Positions 7,341 through 15,073 of a DNA stretch of 29,329 nucleotides are shown here, one piece after another. How positions within the stretch are numbered: position 1 is the first letter of the stretch; each line of letters begins with the position of its first letter. Made by a program: the position numbers and the translations under genes. This DNA comes from Bacillota bacterium (lineage in GTDB: Bacteria > Bacillota > Clostridia > Acetivibrionales > DSM-1351): NCBI GenBank assembly GCA_023397905.1, contig JAEWSZ010000094.1, positions 1 through 29,329 of the forward strand, written 5' to 3'. The notes beneath the pieces were generated by a model, which made no database searches, had not been told where the DNA came from, and saw nothing but the letters and a program-made list of their open reading frames with translations.

Positions 7341-8156
7341 ATGGATTTTTTATCAAGAGAAGGTTCTCCGGTCCCGGAGGAACTTTGGGAACAGATAGAT
7401 TCTTCGGTTGTAAAAACCGTAAAAAGCATTTTAACAGGCAGGCGGTTTCTGCATATTTTCGGTCCTCTGGGGATTGGGACGGGAAGTGTGAACATTGACG
7501 AGGCAGAAGCTGTTGAGGAAGTATACGAAGATGGGCTCATCACTGTAAAAGGCAGAAAGTATGCGGAGCTCCCCACTGTGTATGACGATTTTACCCTGCT
7601 GGGCAGAGACCTTGAAATCCACCGGAAGTCGGGCTATCCCATAGACCTGTCAAAGGCTGTGGATTCGGCTCAGGCCTGTGCGCTGAAGGAAGACAGGCTG
7701 ATATTTTTCGGAAATGAAAAACACGGCTACGAGGGCCTTTTTACCGCCGCAGGCACAAATAAGATCAAAAGAAACGACTGGTCCGCAGGAGAAAATGCTT
7801 TTATTGATATAGCGTCTGCAATAGAGCTGCTTGTTTCAAAGGCTATTTACGGAACCTATGCCCTTACTGTGAGTCCCGACCTTTATTTGCAGCTGCAGCG
7901 GCTGCAGGAGGGAACGGGTTTGCTGGAAATCGACAGGGTAGGAAAGCTGCTGGAGGGACATATTTTTAAGAGCCCGGTGCTGGGAAAGGGAAAAGCGGTT
8001 CTTGTATGCCCGGAACCCAAAAACATGGATCTGGTGATAGGCCAGGATATTTCCACGGCATATCTGGAGCAAAAGGAGCTAAATCACAGCTTCCGCGTGC
8101 TGGAGACCGTATTGCTGCGCATTAAACGCAAAGAGTCGGTGGTGGTGTTTGAATAA
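7341..8156 (+). CDS. Encapsulin shell protein, family 1 (linocin M18/CFP29-like)
   Basis: This 271-residue protein matches family 1 encapsulins, which use the HK97 phage capsid fold and self-assemble into an icosahedral protein compartment. Family features visible are the N-terminal LSREGSPVPEELWEQID, the GRRFLHIFGPLGIGTGSVN stretch, the DDFTLLGRDLEIHRKSGYPIDLS segment (the E-loop region), NEKHGYEGLFTAAG, and the C-terminal DLVIGQDISTAYLEQKELNHSFRVLETVLLRIKRKESVVVF. The cargo is the ferritin-like protein immediately upstream, so this is most likely an iron-storage nanocompartment. AAAGGGGG precedes the ATG. Transcription should end at the strong hairpin at 8241-8276. Confidence 0.96.
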   Translation: MDFLSREGSPVPEELWEQIDSSVVKTVKSILTGRRFLHIFGPLGIGTGSVNIDEAEAVEEVYEDGLITVKGRKYAELPTVYDDFTLLGRDLEIHRKSGYPIDLSKAVDSAQACALKEDRLIFFGNEKHGYEGLFTAAGTNKIKRNDWSAGENAFIDIASAIELLVSKAIYGTYALTVSPDLYLQLQRLQEGTGLLEIDRVGKLLEGHIFKSPVLGKGKAVLVCPEPKNMDLVIGQDISTAYLEQKELNHSFRVLETVLLRIKRKESVVVFE

Positions 8157-8240
8157 ACACCGCAATGGATACAGGCCAATATAAGCCCGGATTTAATATT
8201 ATTCTTATTATATACGATTAAACAATTACAATAGACAATA

Positions 8241-8276
8241 AAAAAGCTTTGCACCATAGTAATGCAAAGCTTTTTT
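8241..8276 (+). terminator. Rho-independent terminator after the encapsulin operon
   Basis: AAAAAGCTTTGCA (8241-8253) and TGCAAAGCTTTTT (8263-8275) form a perfect 13-base stem with a 9-base loop, ending in a run of six T (8271-8276). The leading A-run would make it work on the opposite strand as well. Confidence 0.9.
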
Positions 8277-8481
8277 ATAACATAGTATGCTAAAAATGTA
8301 AAAATATAATCTTTTTTGAAGTTTTTTATTGATTTTATCATAATTCTGTCATAAAGTATTAATAAATTAATTATATAGAACTCTCATAAAATGTAAGAAT
8401 TACTAAATTAAATTATAATTTCAAATTTTTAAGACCTTATTTAATTGAGTATAATTACTTTGTTTTAAGGAGGAATACTAT
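8277..8481 (+). promoter_or_regulatory. A/T-rich leader region before the Spo0E-like gene
   Basis: The stretch is very A/T-rich. A TATAAT at 8450-8455, 27 bases before the start codon, could be a -10 element, but no convincing -35 lies 17 bases upstream (TTTTAA at 8427-8432). Another TATAAT is at 8414-8419. No Spo0A box was recognised. Confidence 0.3.
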
Positions 8482-8631
8482 ATGAGGAATGAAAAAATAG
8501 AAAAGCTGCGAGAAAGAATAAACTTAATGATAGTTTCCGAAAATGTCTCGGCAGAGGATCTTTTAAAATTGAGCAGAGAGCTGGACGAGCTGATTGCCGA
8601 GTATATAAGCGGCCAACTATTCAATCCGTAG
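8482..8631 (+). CDS. Spo0E-like aspartyl-phosphate phosphatase
   Basis: This 49-residue ORF begins MRNEKIEKLRERINLMIV and carries SRELDELIAEY, which matches the Spo0E signature (S-x-x-L-D-x-L-I-x-x-Y). Spo0E proteins are small helical hairpins that remove the phosphate from Spo0A~P and so delay sporulation. The ORF has a strong AAGGAGGAAT ribosome-binding site (8468-8477) ahead of the ATG. It faces the metallophosphoesterase gene, with only four bases between the stops. It is the only clear sporulation gene here, and it supports an endospore-forming host. The call rests on a short motif but a well-placed one. Confidence 0.85.
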   Translation: MRNEKIEKLRERINLMIVSENVSAEDLLKLSRELDELIAEYISGQLFNP

Positions 8632-8635
8632 CATT

Positions 8636-9583
8636 TTAATATTCGTCTTCATCGTCGAGATTCTTACAGCTCAGATTGTAATTGACAAAGAATTGATCGT
8701 CAAATTTATCAATGGGCTCCGGACCGCGCATAATATGCCGCTCGATCTGAAGTACTCCGTCCGGATCGGCTTTAACACGCCAGTCCACCATCATTATTTT
8801 GCCTTCCAGTATTTCTATGCCGGTTATCCCCTTTGAATGGATACAGCAGCCGGTATTGAAATAGGGCAGCTCCTCGGGCTTTGGAAACTTCTGCCTGTGC
8901 GTATGCCCGCAAATAAGCATCATCTTATGTCTCTTGATCCATTTTTTATAGGTTCTTTCAATTTTGTGTCTTTTAAAATGATTTCTGGCGGGACTGGAAG
9001 GATTCTGAAATCCAACCACATGCATAAACCTCCAGAAATATCTAAGCAAAAGCATGTTTATGAACCAGAGCTGGTCATTCATGATATCGCCCTGGTGGCC
9101 GTGGACCGTGAGGATCTCCTGGCCGGTATTTTTATTTTTCAGCAAAAGGGCTTCAATGGGCTTCAAGCCTTTAAAAAGATCGTGGATATCCTGGGTATAG
9201 TCGTCATAAAATTTATAAAAATTATTTCTCACATAATTTTTATTTTTCAAATATATATTATGGTTTCCATAGAGCATTATGAGCCTGTTATCGTCAAACA
9301 GCTTTTTCAGCATGGAAAATACGTCGCTGTGGGCCAGACGTATATGCTTGAATTTGGGATATTCCCACAGCTCGTCGCCGTCGCCGGCTTCCACATAGAC
9401 ATACCCGTTTTCGTAGTAATATTCCAGGGCGCGCAGGAGTATGTTCTGATTCCGGCTGAATTCATCGGAGACGCTGTCGTCTCCCCGGTGGCAGTCGCTG
9501 AAGACGATATACCTGGAATTTTCGTCAAAATACTCTATTTTGGCATTTTTATAGGCTTTCATAAGTTTTTTGTCTGTAAACAT
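8636..9583 (-). CDS. Calcineurin-like metallophosphoesterase
   Basis: All five metallophosphoesterase blocks are present in this 315-residue protein: FSDCHRGD (D30, H32), EAGDGDELWE (G67, D68), LYGNHNIYL (N107, H108), TVHGHQGD (H161, H163) and ICGHTHRQ (H227, H229). These ligands bind two metal ions that hydrolyse phosphoester bonds. The overall pattern, with a helical insertion around residues 170-215, recalls the LpxH/YbbF-like UDP-diacylglucosamine pyrophosphatase group, but a monoderm host would not make lipid A, so the substrate is open. It is cytoplasmic, with no signal peptide. It ends four bases from the convergent Spo0E-like gene. The acidic tail (LDDEDEY) is unremarkable. It is probably transcribed alone. 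Confidence 0.87.
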   Translation of the reverse strand: MFTDKKLMKAYKNAKIEYFDENSRYIVFSDCHRGDDSVSDEFSRNQNILLRALEYYYENGYVYVEAGDGDELWEYPKFKHIRLAHSDVFSMLKKLFDDNRLIMLYGNHNIYLKNKNYVRNNFYKFYDDYTQDIHDLFKGLKPIEALLLKNKNTGQEILTVHGHQGDIMNDQLWFINMLLLRYFWRFMHVVGFQNPSSPARNHFKRHKIERTYKKWIKRHKMMLICGHTHRQKFPKPEELPYFNTGCCIHSKGITGIEILEGKIMMVDWRVKADPDGVLQIERHIMRGPEPIDKFDDQFFVNYNLSCKNLDDEDEY

Positions 9584-9751
9584 TTTATATCCTTTTGTGT
9601 TTTCTTTATTTTCAACACTTTTAAATTTCTTTATTCGAGTTTCTTCACAAAATCTTCATTATGTAATATTATAATAAATATTGGAATTATATTTTTTCAA
9701 TGCGCATAGAAAATTATATTCATTACAAAGGATAAAATAAGGTACATACAA

Positions 9752-11614
9752 ATGACAGAGGTTAGCAATAAAACAAAAAAGAGACTGCTGGCAGTCCTCA
9801 TTACCTTTACGGTTTTGATAGCAATAATGGTGGTCAGGCTTTTCTGGCTGCAGATAATAGACCGGAACAGCTACAAGACCATGATTTATGAGCAGACGTA
9901 CAAAAGTCTGAGCATCAGCCCGAAACGGGGAAAGATATTTGACAGGAACGCTGAGGAGCTGGCAATTAATATTCCGGCCGATACCATATTTATGAACCCT
10001 ACTATAGTCCAGCAAAACAAAAAGGATCTCAATCAAATGTCAAAGGATATAGCGGAGCTCCTGAAAATCGACCAGCAAAACCTGCTGAAAAACATGCGCA
10101 AATCGGATCAGTATGAGTTGATACTGCGAAAGACAGACGAGGAGTCCGCGGACAAATTGCAGCAATGGCTCAAAAAGAATAAAATCCAGGGAATATATTT
10201 TACCGAGGAGGATAAAAGGGCATATCCCAACAAGAATCTTGCCGCTCAGCTCATAGGCTTCACAGGTATAGACAACCAGGGCCTCTATGGAATTGAGCTG
10301 AGCATGGAGAAATATCTCCTGGGACAGCCGGGAATGACGCAGGAATATGTGGATGCGAGCGGACAGAAGCTGCAGCTGGGCGGGGAGAGCCGCATTGACG
10401 TCCAGGATGGGCTGAATGTGGTTCTGACCATAGACGGTGATCTGCAATCCTTTGCCGAGAAGGCACTGCAAAAGGCAATTGACGATTATAAGGTTCTCAA
10501 CGGCGGCGTCGCCATTGCAATGGATCCCAGAAACGGAGAAATTCTTGCTATGGTATCCAAACCGGATTTTGATCTGAACAGCCCTTTTGACGTGCCGGTC
10601 AGCGCCGCAGGTATAGGCGGCGGGGATAAGGGCAATACGGCAAACGGAAGTAAAGGCAGCAAGGACAACAAAGATAATAAAGGAAGCCAGGACAACCAGA
10701 ACGGCAGCGGCAGCACGGAAAGTTCCACGAGAAAAGCCACCGTGGAGGAACTTGAAAGCAAAATCTGGATGAATAAAGCTGTGAGCTATACATACGAACC
10801 CGGTTCCACATTTAAGTCCGTCACTGCTTCTGCGGCTCTGGAGGAAGGCATAATAACTCCCGAAAGCGAAGTGGTGGATCTGCCTGTAAAGGTCGCAGGC
10901 TGGACCATAAGTTCCATGACACCGGGAGGCCATGGAAAGGAAACCTTCAGAAAAAGCGTATACAACTCGGACAACCCTGTTTTTGTAAAACTGGCAATAG
11001 GCCTTGGCCTGGATAAATTTTATGACTATGTGAAAGCCTTTGGCTTTCAGAATGTGACGGGCATTGATCTCCCTGGGGAAGCAAAAAGTATTTTCCAGCC
11101 CAAGTTTACTGAAATAGACATGGCAACCGCTTCATTCGGACAGAGCTTTCAGATAACTCCTATTCAGATGATAACGGCTTACACGGCAATAGAAAACGGA
11201 GGCTCCCTTTACAAGCCTCAAATAGTAAAGGAACTTACAGATTCAAAGGGGAATGTGGTAAAAACCTTCACTCCTCAAAAGATCAGGAATACCATATCCA
11301 GGCAGACCTCCGATACGCTGCGTTCCATACTGGAAGGAGTGGTTTCGGAGGGGACCGGTAAAGACGCATTTATTGAAGGCTATAAAATAGCGGGCAAGAC
11401 AGGAACGTCGGAAACTTTTGAAAACGGAGTAAGGAGCAAGGACCGCTATGTCGCATCTTTTATGGGCTTTGCCCCGGCGGACAATCCTGAAATAAGCGTG
11501 CTTGTTCTGCTGGACCATCCAACCGGGGACTCCCATTACGGAGGAACGGTTGCGGCCCCTGTGGCTGCAAGTATAATAAAGTACGCCATGGACAATCTTC
11601 ACTTGAACCAATGA
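9752..11614 (+). CDS. Class B penicillin-binding protein (FtsI/SpoVD/PBP2-like transpeptidase)
   Basis: This 620-residue membrane enzyme cross-links peptidoglycan. One transmembrane helix spans about residues 11-35, followed by the dimerisation domain with SPKRGKIFDRN (56-66). The transpeptidase domain carries the active-site S352-T-F-K355, S406-D-N408 and K549-T-G-T552. An unusual low-complexity block (about residues 288-328) rich in Gly, Asn, Asp, Lys and Ser interrupts the domain between FDLNSPFD and the STFK motif. There is no C-terminal PASTA domain, unlike many SpoVD and PBP2x proteins; the protein ends soon after the transpeptidase fold. The ATG at 9752 has only a weak ribosome-binding site. 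It could act in sporulation or vegetative wall growth, and the sequence alone does not decide. Confidence 0.93.
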   Translation: MTEVSNKTKKRLLAVLITFTVLIAIMVVRLFWLQIIDRNSYKTMIYEQTYKSLSISPKRGKIFDRNAEELAINIPADTIFMNPTIVQQNKKDLNQMSKDIAELLKIDQQNLLKNMRKSDQYELILRKTDEESADKLQQWLKKNKIQGIYFTEEDKRAYPNKNLAAQLIGFTGIDNQGLYGIELSMEKYLLGQPGMTQEYVDASGQKLQLGGESRIDVQDGLNVVLTIDGDLQSFAEKALQKAIDDYKVLNGGVAIAMDPRNGEILAMVSKPDFDLNSPFDVPVSAAGIGGGDKGNTANGSKGSKDNKDNKGSQDNQNGSGSTESSTRKATVEELESKIWMNKAVSYTYEPGSTFKSVTASAALEEGIITPESEVVDLPVKVAGWTISSMTPGGHGKETFRKSVYNSDNPVFVKLAIGLGLDKFYDYVKAFGFQNVTGIDLPGEAKSIFQPKFTEIDMATASFGQSFQITPIQMITAYTAIENGGSLYKPQIVKELTDSKGNVVKTFTPQKIRNTISRQTSDTLRSILEGVVSEGTGKDAFIEGYKIAGKTGTSETFENGVRSKDRYVASFMGFAPADNPEISVLVLLDHPTGDSHYGGTVAAPVAASIIKYAMDNLHLNQ

Positions 11615-11623
11615 CGGCGGGAA

Positions 11624-11640
11624 AAGCCACAAGGCTTATT
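11624..11640. terminator. Short bidirectional hairpin between PBP and arsR
   Basis: AAGCC (11624-11628) and GGCTT (11633-11637) enclose an ACAA loop, followed by ATTTGT on the + strand and TTTTCC on the minus strand. It lies in the gap between convergent stops and overlaps the arsR stop codon. The stem is only five bases, so the activity is uncertain. Confidence 0.45.
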
Positions 11641-12004
11641 TGTCCAGGATATGCAGCAGGCCCTGGTCAAATATGGTTTTAACATGTTCATCCGCCAGGG
11701 AATAGTAAACAATTTTACCGTCCCTGCGGTATTTTACAAGCCCTGCCAGCTTAAGCACCCTGAGCTGGTGGGATATTGAGGATTTGGTCATACCCAGCAG
11801 CACGGCGATATCACATACGCACATCTCGGCGCGCAGCAGCGCGCAAAGGATTTTAGCCCTGGTGGAATCGCCGAAGACCTTAAACAGGTCGGAAAGGTCC
11901 ATAAGAGTGGTTTCATCCGGCATGGACTCCCGGACCTGGTTGACTACCTCTTCATGGATTGTGTTGCAGTCACATTTGTCAAAATCTGCGGTATATGTGT
12001 ACAT
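11636..12004 (-). CDS. ArsR/SmtB family metal-sensing repressor, CadC-like
   Basis: This 122-residue winged-helix repressor has the helix-turn-helix MTKSSISHQLRVLKLAGLV (72-90). Two metal sites described for CadC can be placed. The alpha3N site would be C62-V-C64 with N-terminal C11 and C13. The alpha5 site would be D105, H107, H118 and D121, with the same spacing as CadC D101/H103/H114/E117. CadC senses Cd, Pb or Zn and leaves DNA when loaded. No metal-efflux ATPase or transporter is adjacent, so its target other than itself is unknown. The start is supported by an AGGAG on the minus strand eight bases upstream. It is divergent from the MocR-type gene. Confidence 0.93.
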   Translation of the reverse strand: MYTYTADFDKCDCNTIHEEVVNQVRESMPDETTLMDLSDLFKVFGDSTRAKILCALLRAEMCVCDIAVLLGMTKSSISHQLRVLKLAGLVKYRRDGKIVYYSLADEHVKTIFDQGLLHILDK

Positions 12005-12023
12005 AGTTGTTCTCCTGCAGGTT

Positions 12024-12049
12024 TATAGTTGAAGTACTGTTCAACTATA
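12024..12049. promoter_or_regulatory. ArsR/SmtB-type operator
   Basis: TATAGTTGAA (12024-12033) and TTCAACTATA (12040-12049) are perfect 10-base arms around a 6-base spacer. This has the form of SmtB/CadC operators. It begins where the minus-strand -10 box ends and covers the expected transcription start, fitting autorepression of the ArsR gene. Confidence 0.85.
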
Positions 12050-12077
12050 ATTATAAGGTGTACAATCAGGTTGTCAA
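12050..12077 (-). promoter_or_regulatory. arsR promoter
   Basis: Read on the minus strand, TTGACA (12077-12072) and TATAAT (12055-12050) are perfect consensus hexamers 16 bases apart. The operator starts immediately downstream, so bound repressor would block initiation. Confidence 0.85.
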
Positions 12078-12156
12078 TATGAAACCTTTGCAAGAAAGAT
12101 GAGGATTATTGCGACATTTCAGTTGACCATATGATCAATTGTTCATAGAGCCAATT

Positions 12157-12213
12157 GCAGTTTAACCCTTCATTCAGGAGTGAAGGCTGCTTTTCAGGCA
12201 ATGTGGTTATAAT
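12157..12213 (+). promoter_or_regulatory. Hairpin and possible promoter before the MocR-type gene
   Basis: CCTTCA (12167-12172) pairs with TGAAGG (12181-12186), and outer GCAG (12157-12160) can pair with CTGC (12187-12190). A perfect TATAAT follows at 12208-12213, but the -35 position is poor, as would be expected for a promoter that needs an activator. This is suggestive only; the palindrome could be the regulator's own binding site. Confidence 0.35.
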
Positions 12214-12271
12214 GCGGTCATATGGAAGCCCAATTGTATTTAAAGTCATATATAGAGAAGGGAGCAGACAT

Positions 12272-13669
12272 ATGGTGATTCTGAAAGAGAAGGACAAGGT
12301 CCCTTTATATGCCCAGTTGTATCAGCAAATCAAGGACGATATATTAAAAGGCAGCATTAAAACGGGAAGCCGGCTTCCGTCCAGCAGAAAGCTGTCGGCA
12401 GACCTGCGGATCAGCAGGAATACAGTTGAGCTGGCCTACCAGCAGTTATATTCGGAGGGCTTTATAATAAGCAGGCCCCGGAAGGGATATTATGCTGAAC
12501 TGCCGCTGTCTGAAGCAGTGCATAAAGAAAGGGCGGAAGAAGACGGCCCTCAGGAACCCGAGATTAAAGAGGACAAAAAAATACTTTATGATTTTCAGAA
12601 TAAGAAGCTCAATTCAGAGGATTTTCCTTTTGACCGGTGGAGGAAGCTCACAAATAGATGCTTTAACGACCACAGAAAAGGCTTTTTGCAGTATGGCTGT
12701 CCATTCGGCGAATTGAGCCTGCGCTCTGAAATACAAAGATACCTGTATAGCTACAGGAGGGTGGAGTGCGAGGCAAAGCAGATCATCATAGGCTCCGGGA
12801 CACAGTTCTGCCTGGAGCTTGTGTGCCGGCTTCTTAAAACAAGGGGCCTGGCCGTGGCTATGGAAGACCCTGGATATGACAGAACCCGCACCACTTTTCA
12901 AAATAACGGTTTCAAAGTGCAGCCAGTGGAACTGGACGAGCAGGGAATAAATGTGAGAATGCTGAACATACCCGATATTGCTGCGGTATATGTCACGCCG
13001 TCCCACCAGTTCCCCACGGGACAGATCATGACAATGGAACGCAGGCGGGAATTGGCGGAATGGGCCGAGAAAAACAGCAAGATCGTTATAGAGGACGATT
13101 ATAACTGCTGTTTCCAGTATGATACCAAGCCGGTTCCTTCTCTACAGTCCCTTTGCAGCAACAGGACGGTCTATGTGGGAAGCTTCTCGGATGTGATGTT
13201 CCCGGCCATAGGTATATCCTATGCGGTCCTTCCGGGGCACATGCTGGACGACCTTTGCGAAAGATACTGCTATGACACCACCTTTGTTCCATTTCTCACT
13301 CAAAAGACTCTGGAGCTTTTTATGCGGGAGGGCTTCTGGGAAAGGCATCTGAGAAGGACGGTGCAGTACCAGAAGAGAAAACGGAATATGCTTGTGAGTT
13401 CACTTCAAAGCGAGTTTGGAAATAAAATCCGGATTTCGGGCGCTCAGTCAGGCCTTCATCTGGTTGTGCATCCCGGATGGCAAGCCACAGAAGCCGAGCT
13501 GGTGGGGCTTGCGGAGGAGGCAGGCATAGCCGTGGAAGCGCTGTCGTCTTATTGGAGCAAACCGCCGGAGGAAAAAATCAGCGGTATTCTTTTAAATTAC
13601 CGGGGTATGAAACAGGAAAACATACCCATTGCAGTCAGATTACTCAGACAGGCCTGGATCGGAAATTAA
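12272..13669 (+). CDS. MocR-type GntR/aminotransferase-fold regulator with degenerate PLP site
   Basis: The 465-residue protein joins an N-terminal GntR winged helix (about residues 8-75, LPSSRKLSADLRISRNTVELAYQ-type) to a type I aminotransferase fold (about 115-465). MocR proteins such as GabR and PdxR bind PLP through a lysine in a GxxSKxLxPxLRLGY motif. Here the motif reads VGSFSDVMFPAIGISY, with aspartate D307 at the lysine position and no arginine. The nearby DDYDSEF motif reads DDYNCCF (275-281), while TPSHQFPTG (242-250) is intact. It may bind another ligand, or PLP without a covalent bond. The ATG at 12272 has GAAGGGA upstream; an in-frame start at 12155 would add 39 atypical residues. 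It lies just before the iron operon, but a role there is only inferred. Confidence 0.92.
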   Translation: MVILKEKDKVPLYAQLYQQIKDDILKGSIKTGSRLPSSRKLSADLRISRNTVELAYQQLYSEGFIISRPRKGYYAELPLSEAVHKERAEEDGPQEPEIKEDKKILYDFQNKKLNSEDFPFDRWRKLTNRCFNDHRKGFLQYGCPFGELSLRSEIQRYLYSYRRVECEAKQIIIGSGTQFCLELVCRLLKTRGLAVAMEDPGYDRTRTTFQNNGFKVQPVELDEQGINVRMLNIPDIAAVYVTPSHQFPTGQIMTMERRRELAEWAEKNSKIVIEDDYNCCFQYDTKPVPSLQSLCSNRTVYVGSFSDVMFPAIGISYAVLPGHMLDDLCERYCYDTTFVPFLTQKTLELFMREGFWERHLRRTVQYQKRKRNMLVSSLQSEFGNKIRISGAQSGLHLVVHPGWQATEAELVGLAEEAGIAVEALSSYWSKPPEEKISGILLNYRGMKQENIPIAVRLLRQAWIGN

Positions 13670-13703
13670 AAACTGGAGCCATATAAAAGTTTTAAACTGG
13701 CAC

Positions 13704-13738
13704 TTGAACTATAAGTTAGCATACGCTAACTTATAGTT
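13704..13738 (+). promoter_or_regulatory. Palindromic operator and putative promoter of the FTR1/P19 operon
   Basis: A 32-base palindrome has 14-base perfect arms (13707-13720 and 13725-13738) around ATAC. Its core GTTAGCATACGCTAAC (13715-13730) matches 15 of 16 bases of the one at 21388-21403. A possible -35 TTGAAC (13704-13709) and weak -10 TAACTT (13727-13732) are 17 bases apart and share geometry with the other site. The form resembles DtxR/IdeR-type operators, so iron-dependent repression is likely. Confidence 0.72.
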
Positions 13739-13783
13739 GACACAGTTAATGCTGTCTACATCACTTGGAAAGGAGGTAATAAG

Positions 13784-15004
13784 GTGCGTAAAGCTTTCGT
13801 TGCAATTGTGCTTACACTTGTGCTCATGAGTATGCTTCCGCTAACTGCATTTGCCGCACATGAGACCTGGAACGATGTTGCCGGTGAAATGGAAAGCATT
13901 TTGGACAAATCCTATGACATATATGTCTCCGGTGACGGGAAAGCAGCCAAGGAACAGGTTGACGTGGCGTATTTCGGGTATTATGAAAAGCTTGGTTTTG
14001 AAAAAACGGTAATGGCGCATATCTCAGGCGACCGCGCCGCGGAAGTCGAGTATCAGTTCAGTTTTGTGAAAAAGGCCATTTCTGCCGGCAAGGAAAACGG
14101 AGAAGTCAGGGCATCACTGGATACGCTGATTAAACTGCTCAAAGAAGATGCGGATAAATTGGACGGGAAAAAGGAAAGCCCTGTAAGCACTCTGCTGGCT
14201 TCGCTTCTCATAATAACCAGAGAAGGCTTTGAGGCCATTATCATAGTGGGAGCCATAATAGCTTACCTGATAAAATCCGGCAATAAACAAAAGATAAACG
14301 CGGTTTATTGGGGCACGCTTGTCGCTCTGGCCGCAAGCATACTGATGGCATTTATTCTGAACAGGCTGTCAGGCTTGAGCGGTGCCAATCAGGAAATCGT
14401 CGAGGGCGTGACAATGCTGATCGCGGTTGCGGTTCTGTTCTATGTCAGCAACTGGATGGTTTCAAAGGCCGAGGCGGCCGCCTGGACTAATTACATAGAA
14501 GGAAAAGTCCAGAGTTCTCTTTCAAATGGAAGCCTGTTTTCACTGGCCTTTGCCGCATTTTTGGCAGTTTTCCGCGAAGGCGCGGAAACAATACTGTTTT
14601 ACCAGGCATTGCTGGCCAACACAAAAACTTTTGCAAATATGGTTTGGCTGGGACTTGGAATAGGCTGCGTAGCTCTTGTAGTCATATATATCCTGATCCG
14701 TTTCTTGAGTATAAAATTGCCGTTAAAGCCGTTTTTCCTCGGCACAAGCATTCTCTTGTTTGTGATGTCAATTTCCTTTATAGGTTCCGGTATCAAAGAG
14801 CTGCAGGAAGGAAATGTGGTGGGAGTCACTTCTGTCCCGGGCATATCCTCGGTTGACCTGCTGGGCATATATCCGACCCTTGAAACCTTGATCCCGCAGA
14901 TACTGCTGCTGGCGGCCACTGTTGCTACTATGGTGGTTCAAATCAGGAAATGGCGGAAAGCGCGCATTTCCGGGGTAACCACCGAGTCAGGCGGCAATGG
15001 ATGA
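13784..15004 (+). CDS. FTR1 family ferric iron permease
   Basis: FTR1 proteins carry Fe(III) across the cytoplasmic membrane. This 406-residue protein has a signal peptide (residues 1-24, ending AFA), a charged extracytoplasmic helical domain (about 25-130), and a seven-helix permease part. Both REGxE iron motifs are present: R146-E-G-F-E150 and R264-E-G-A-E268. It starts with GTG at 13784 after an excellent AAAGGAGGT site. It heads an operon whose next genes are P19, DUF2318, two permeases, an ATPase and an FMN lipoprotein, the order known from the Campylobacter P19 cluster and E. coli FetMP-FetABCDEF. The palindromic operator lies 46 bases upstream. Confidence 0.96.
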   Translation: MRKAFVAIVLTLVLMSMLPLTAFAAHETWNDVAGEMESILDKSYDIYVSGDGKAAKEQVDVAYFGYYEKLGFEKTVMAHISGDRAAEVEYQFSFVKKAISAGKENGEVRASLDTLIKLLKEDADKLDGKKESPVSTLLASLLIITREGFEAIIIVGAIIAYLIKSGNKQKINAVYWGTLVALAASILMAFILNRLSGLSGANQEIVEGVTMLIAVAVLFYVSNWMVSKAEAAAWTNYIEGKVQSSLSNGSLFSLAFAAFLAVFREGAETILFYQALLANTKTFANMVWLGLGIGCVALVVIYILIRFLSIKLPLKPFFLGTSILLFVMSISFIGSGIKELQEGNVVGVTSVPGISSVDLLGIYPTLETLIPQILLLAATVATMVVQIRKWRKARISGVTTESGGNG

Positions 15005-15035
15005 CTGATGTGTAATAAAACTGATGTGCAATAAA
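15004..15035 (+). repeat. 16-base tandem duplication after the FTR1 gene
   Basis: Two copies of ACTGATGTGYAATAAA lie head to tail (15004-15019, 15020-15035) and differ at one base. The first copy begins at the last base of the FTR1 stop codon. It is probably a slippage product with no evident function. Confidence 0.75.
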
Positions 15036-15073
15036 ATTAAATGCAGTGAATTTTTATTTTGGAGGGATGTAAA

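Noticed and set aside
8837..9709. 290-residue ORF on the + strand
   Set aside because: It lies antisense to the metallophosphoesterase, which has all catalytic motifs. The ORF product is hydrophobic noise without a family signature or ribosome-binding site.
10040..10933. 297-residue ORF on the minus strand
   Set aside because: It is antisense to the penicillin-binding protein, within its intact coding frame. The cysteine- and histidine-rich product matches nothing.
13737..13742. TTGACA as the -35 box of the FTR1 operon
   Set aside because: The only possible -10 sequences downstream (TACATC or TCTACA) are 12-14 bases away, too close. The TTGAAC/TAACTT pair shared with the second locus fits better.
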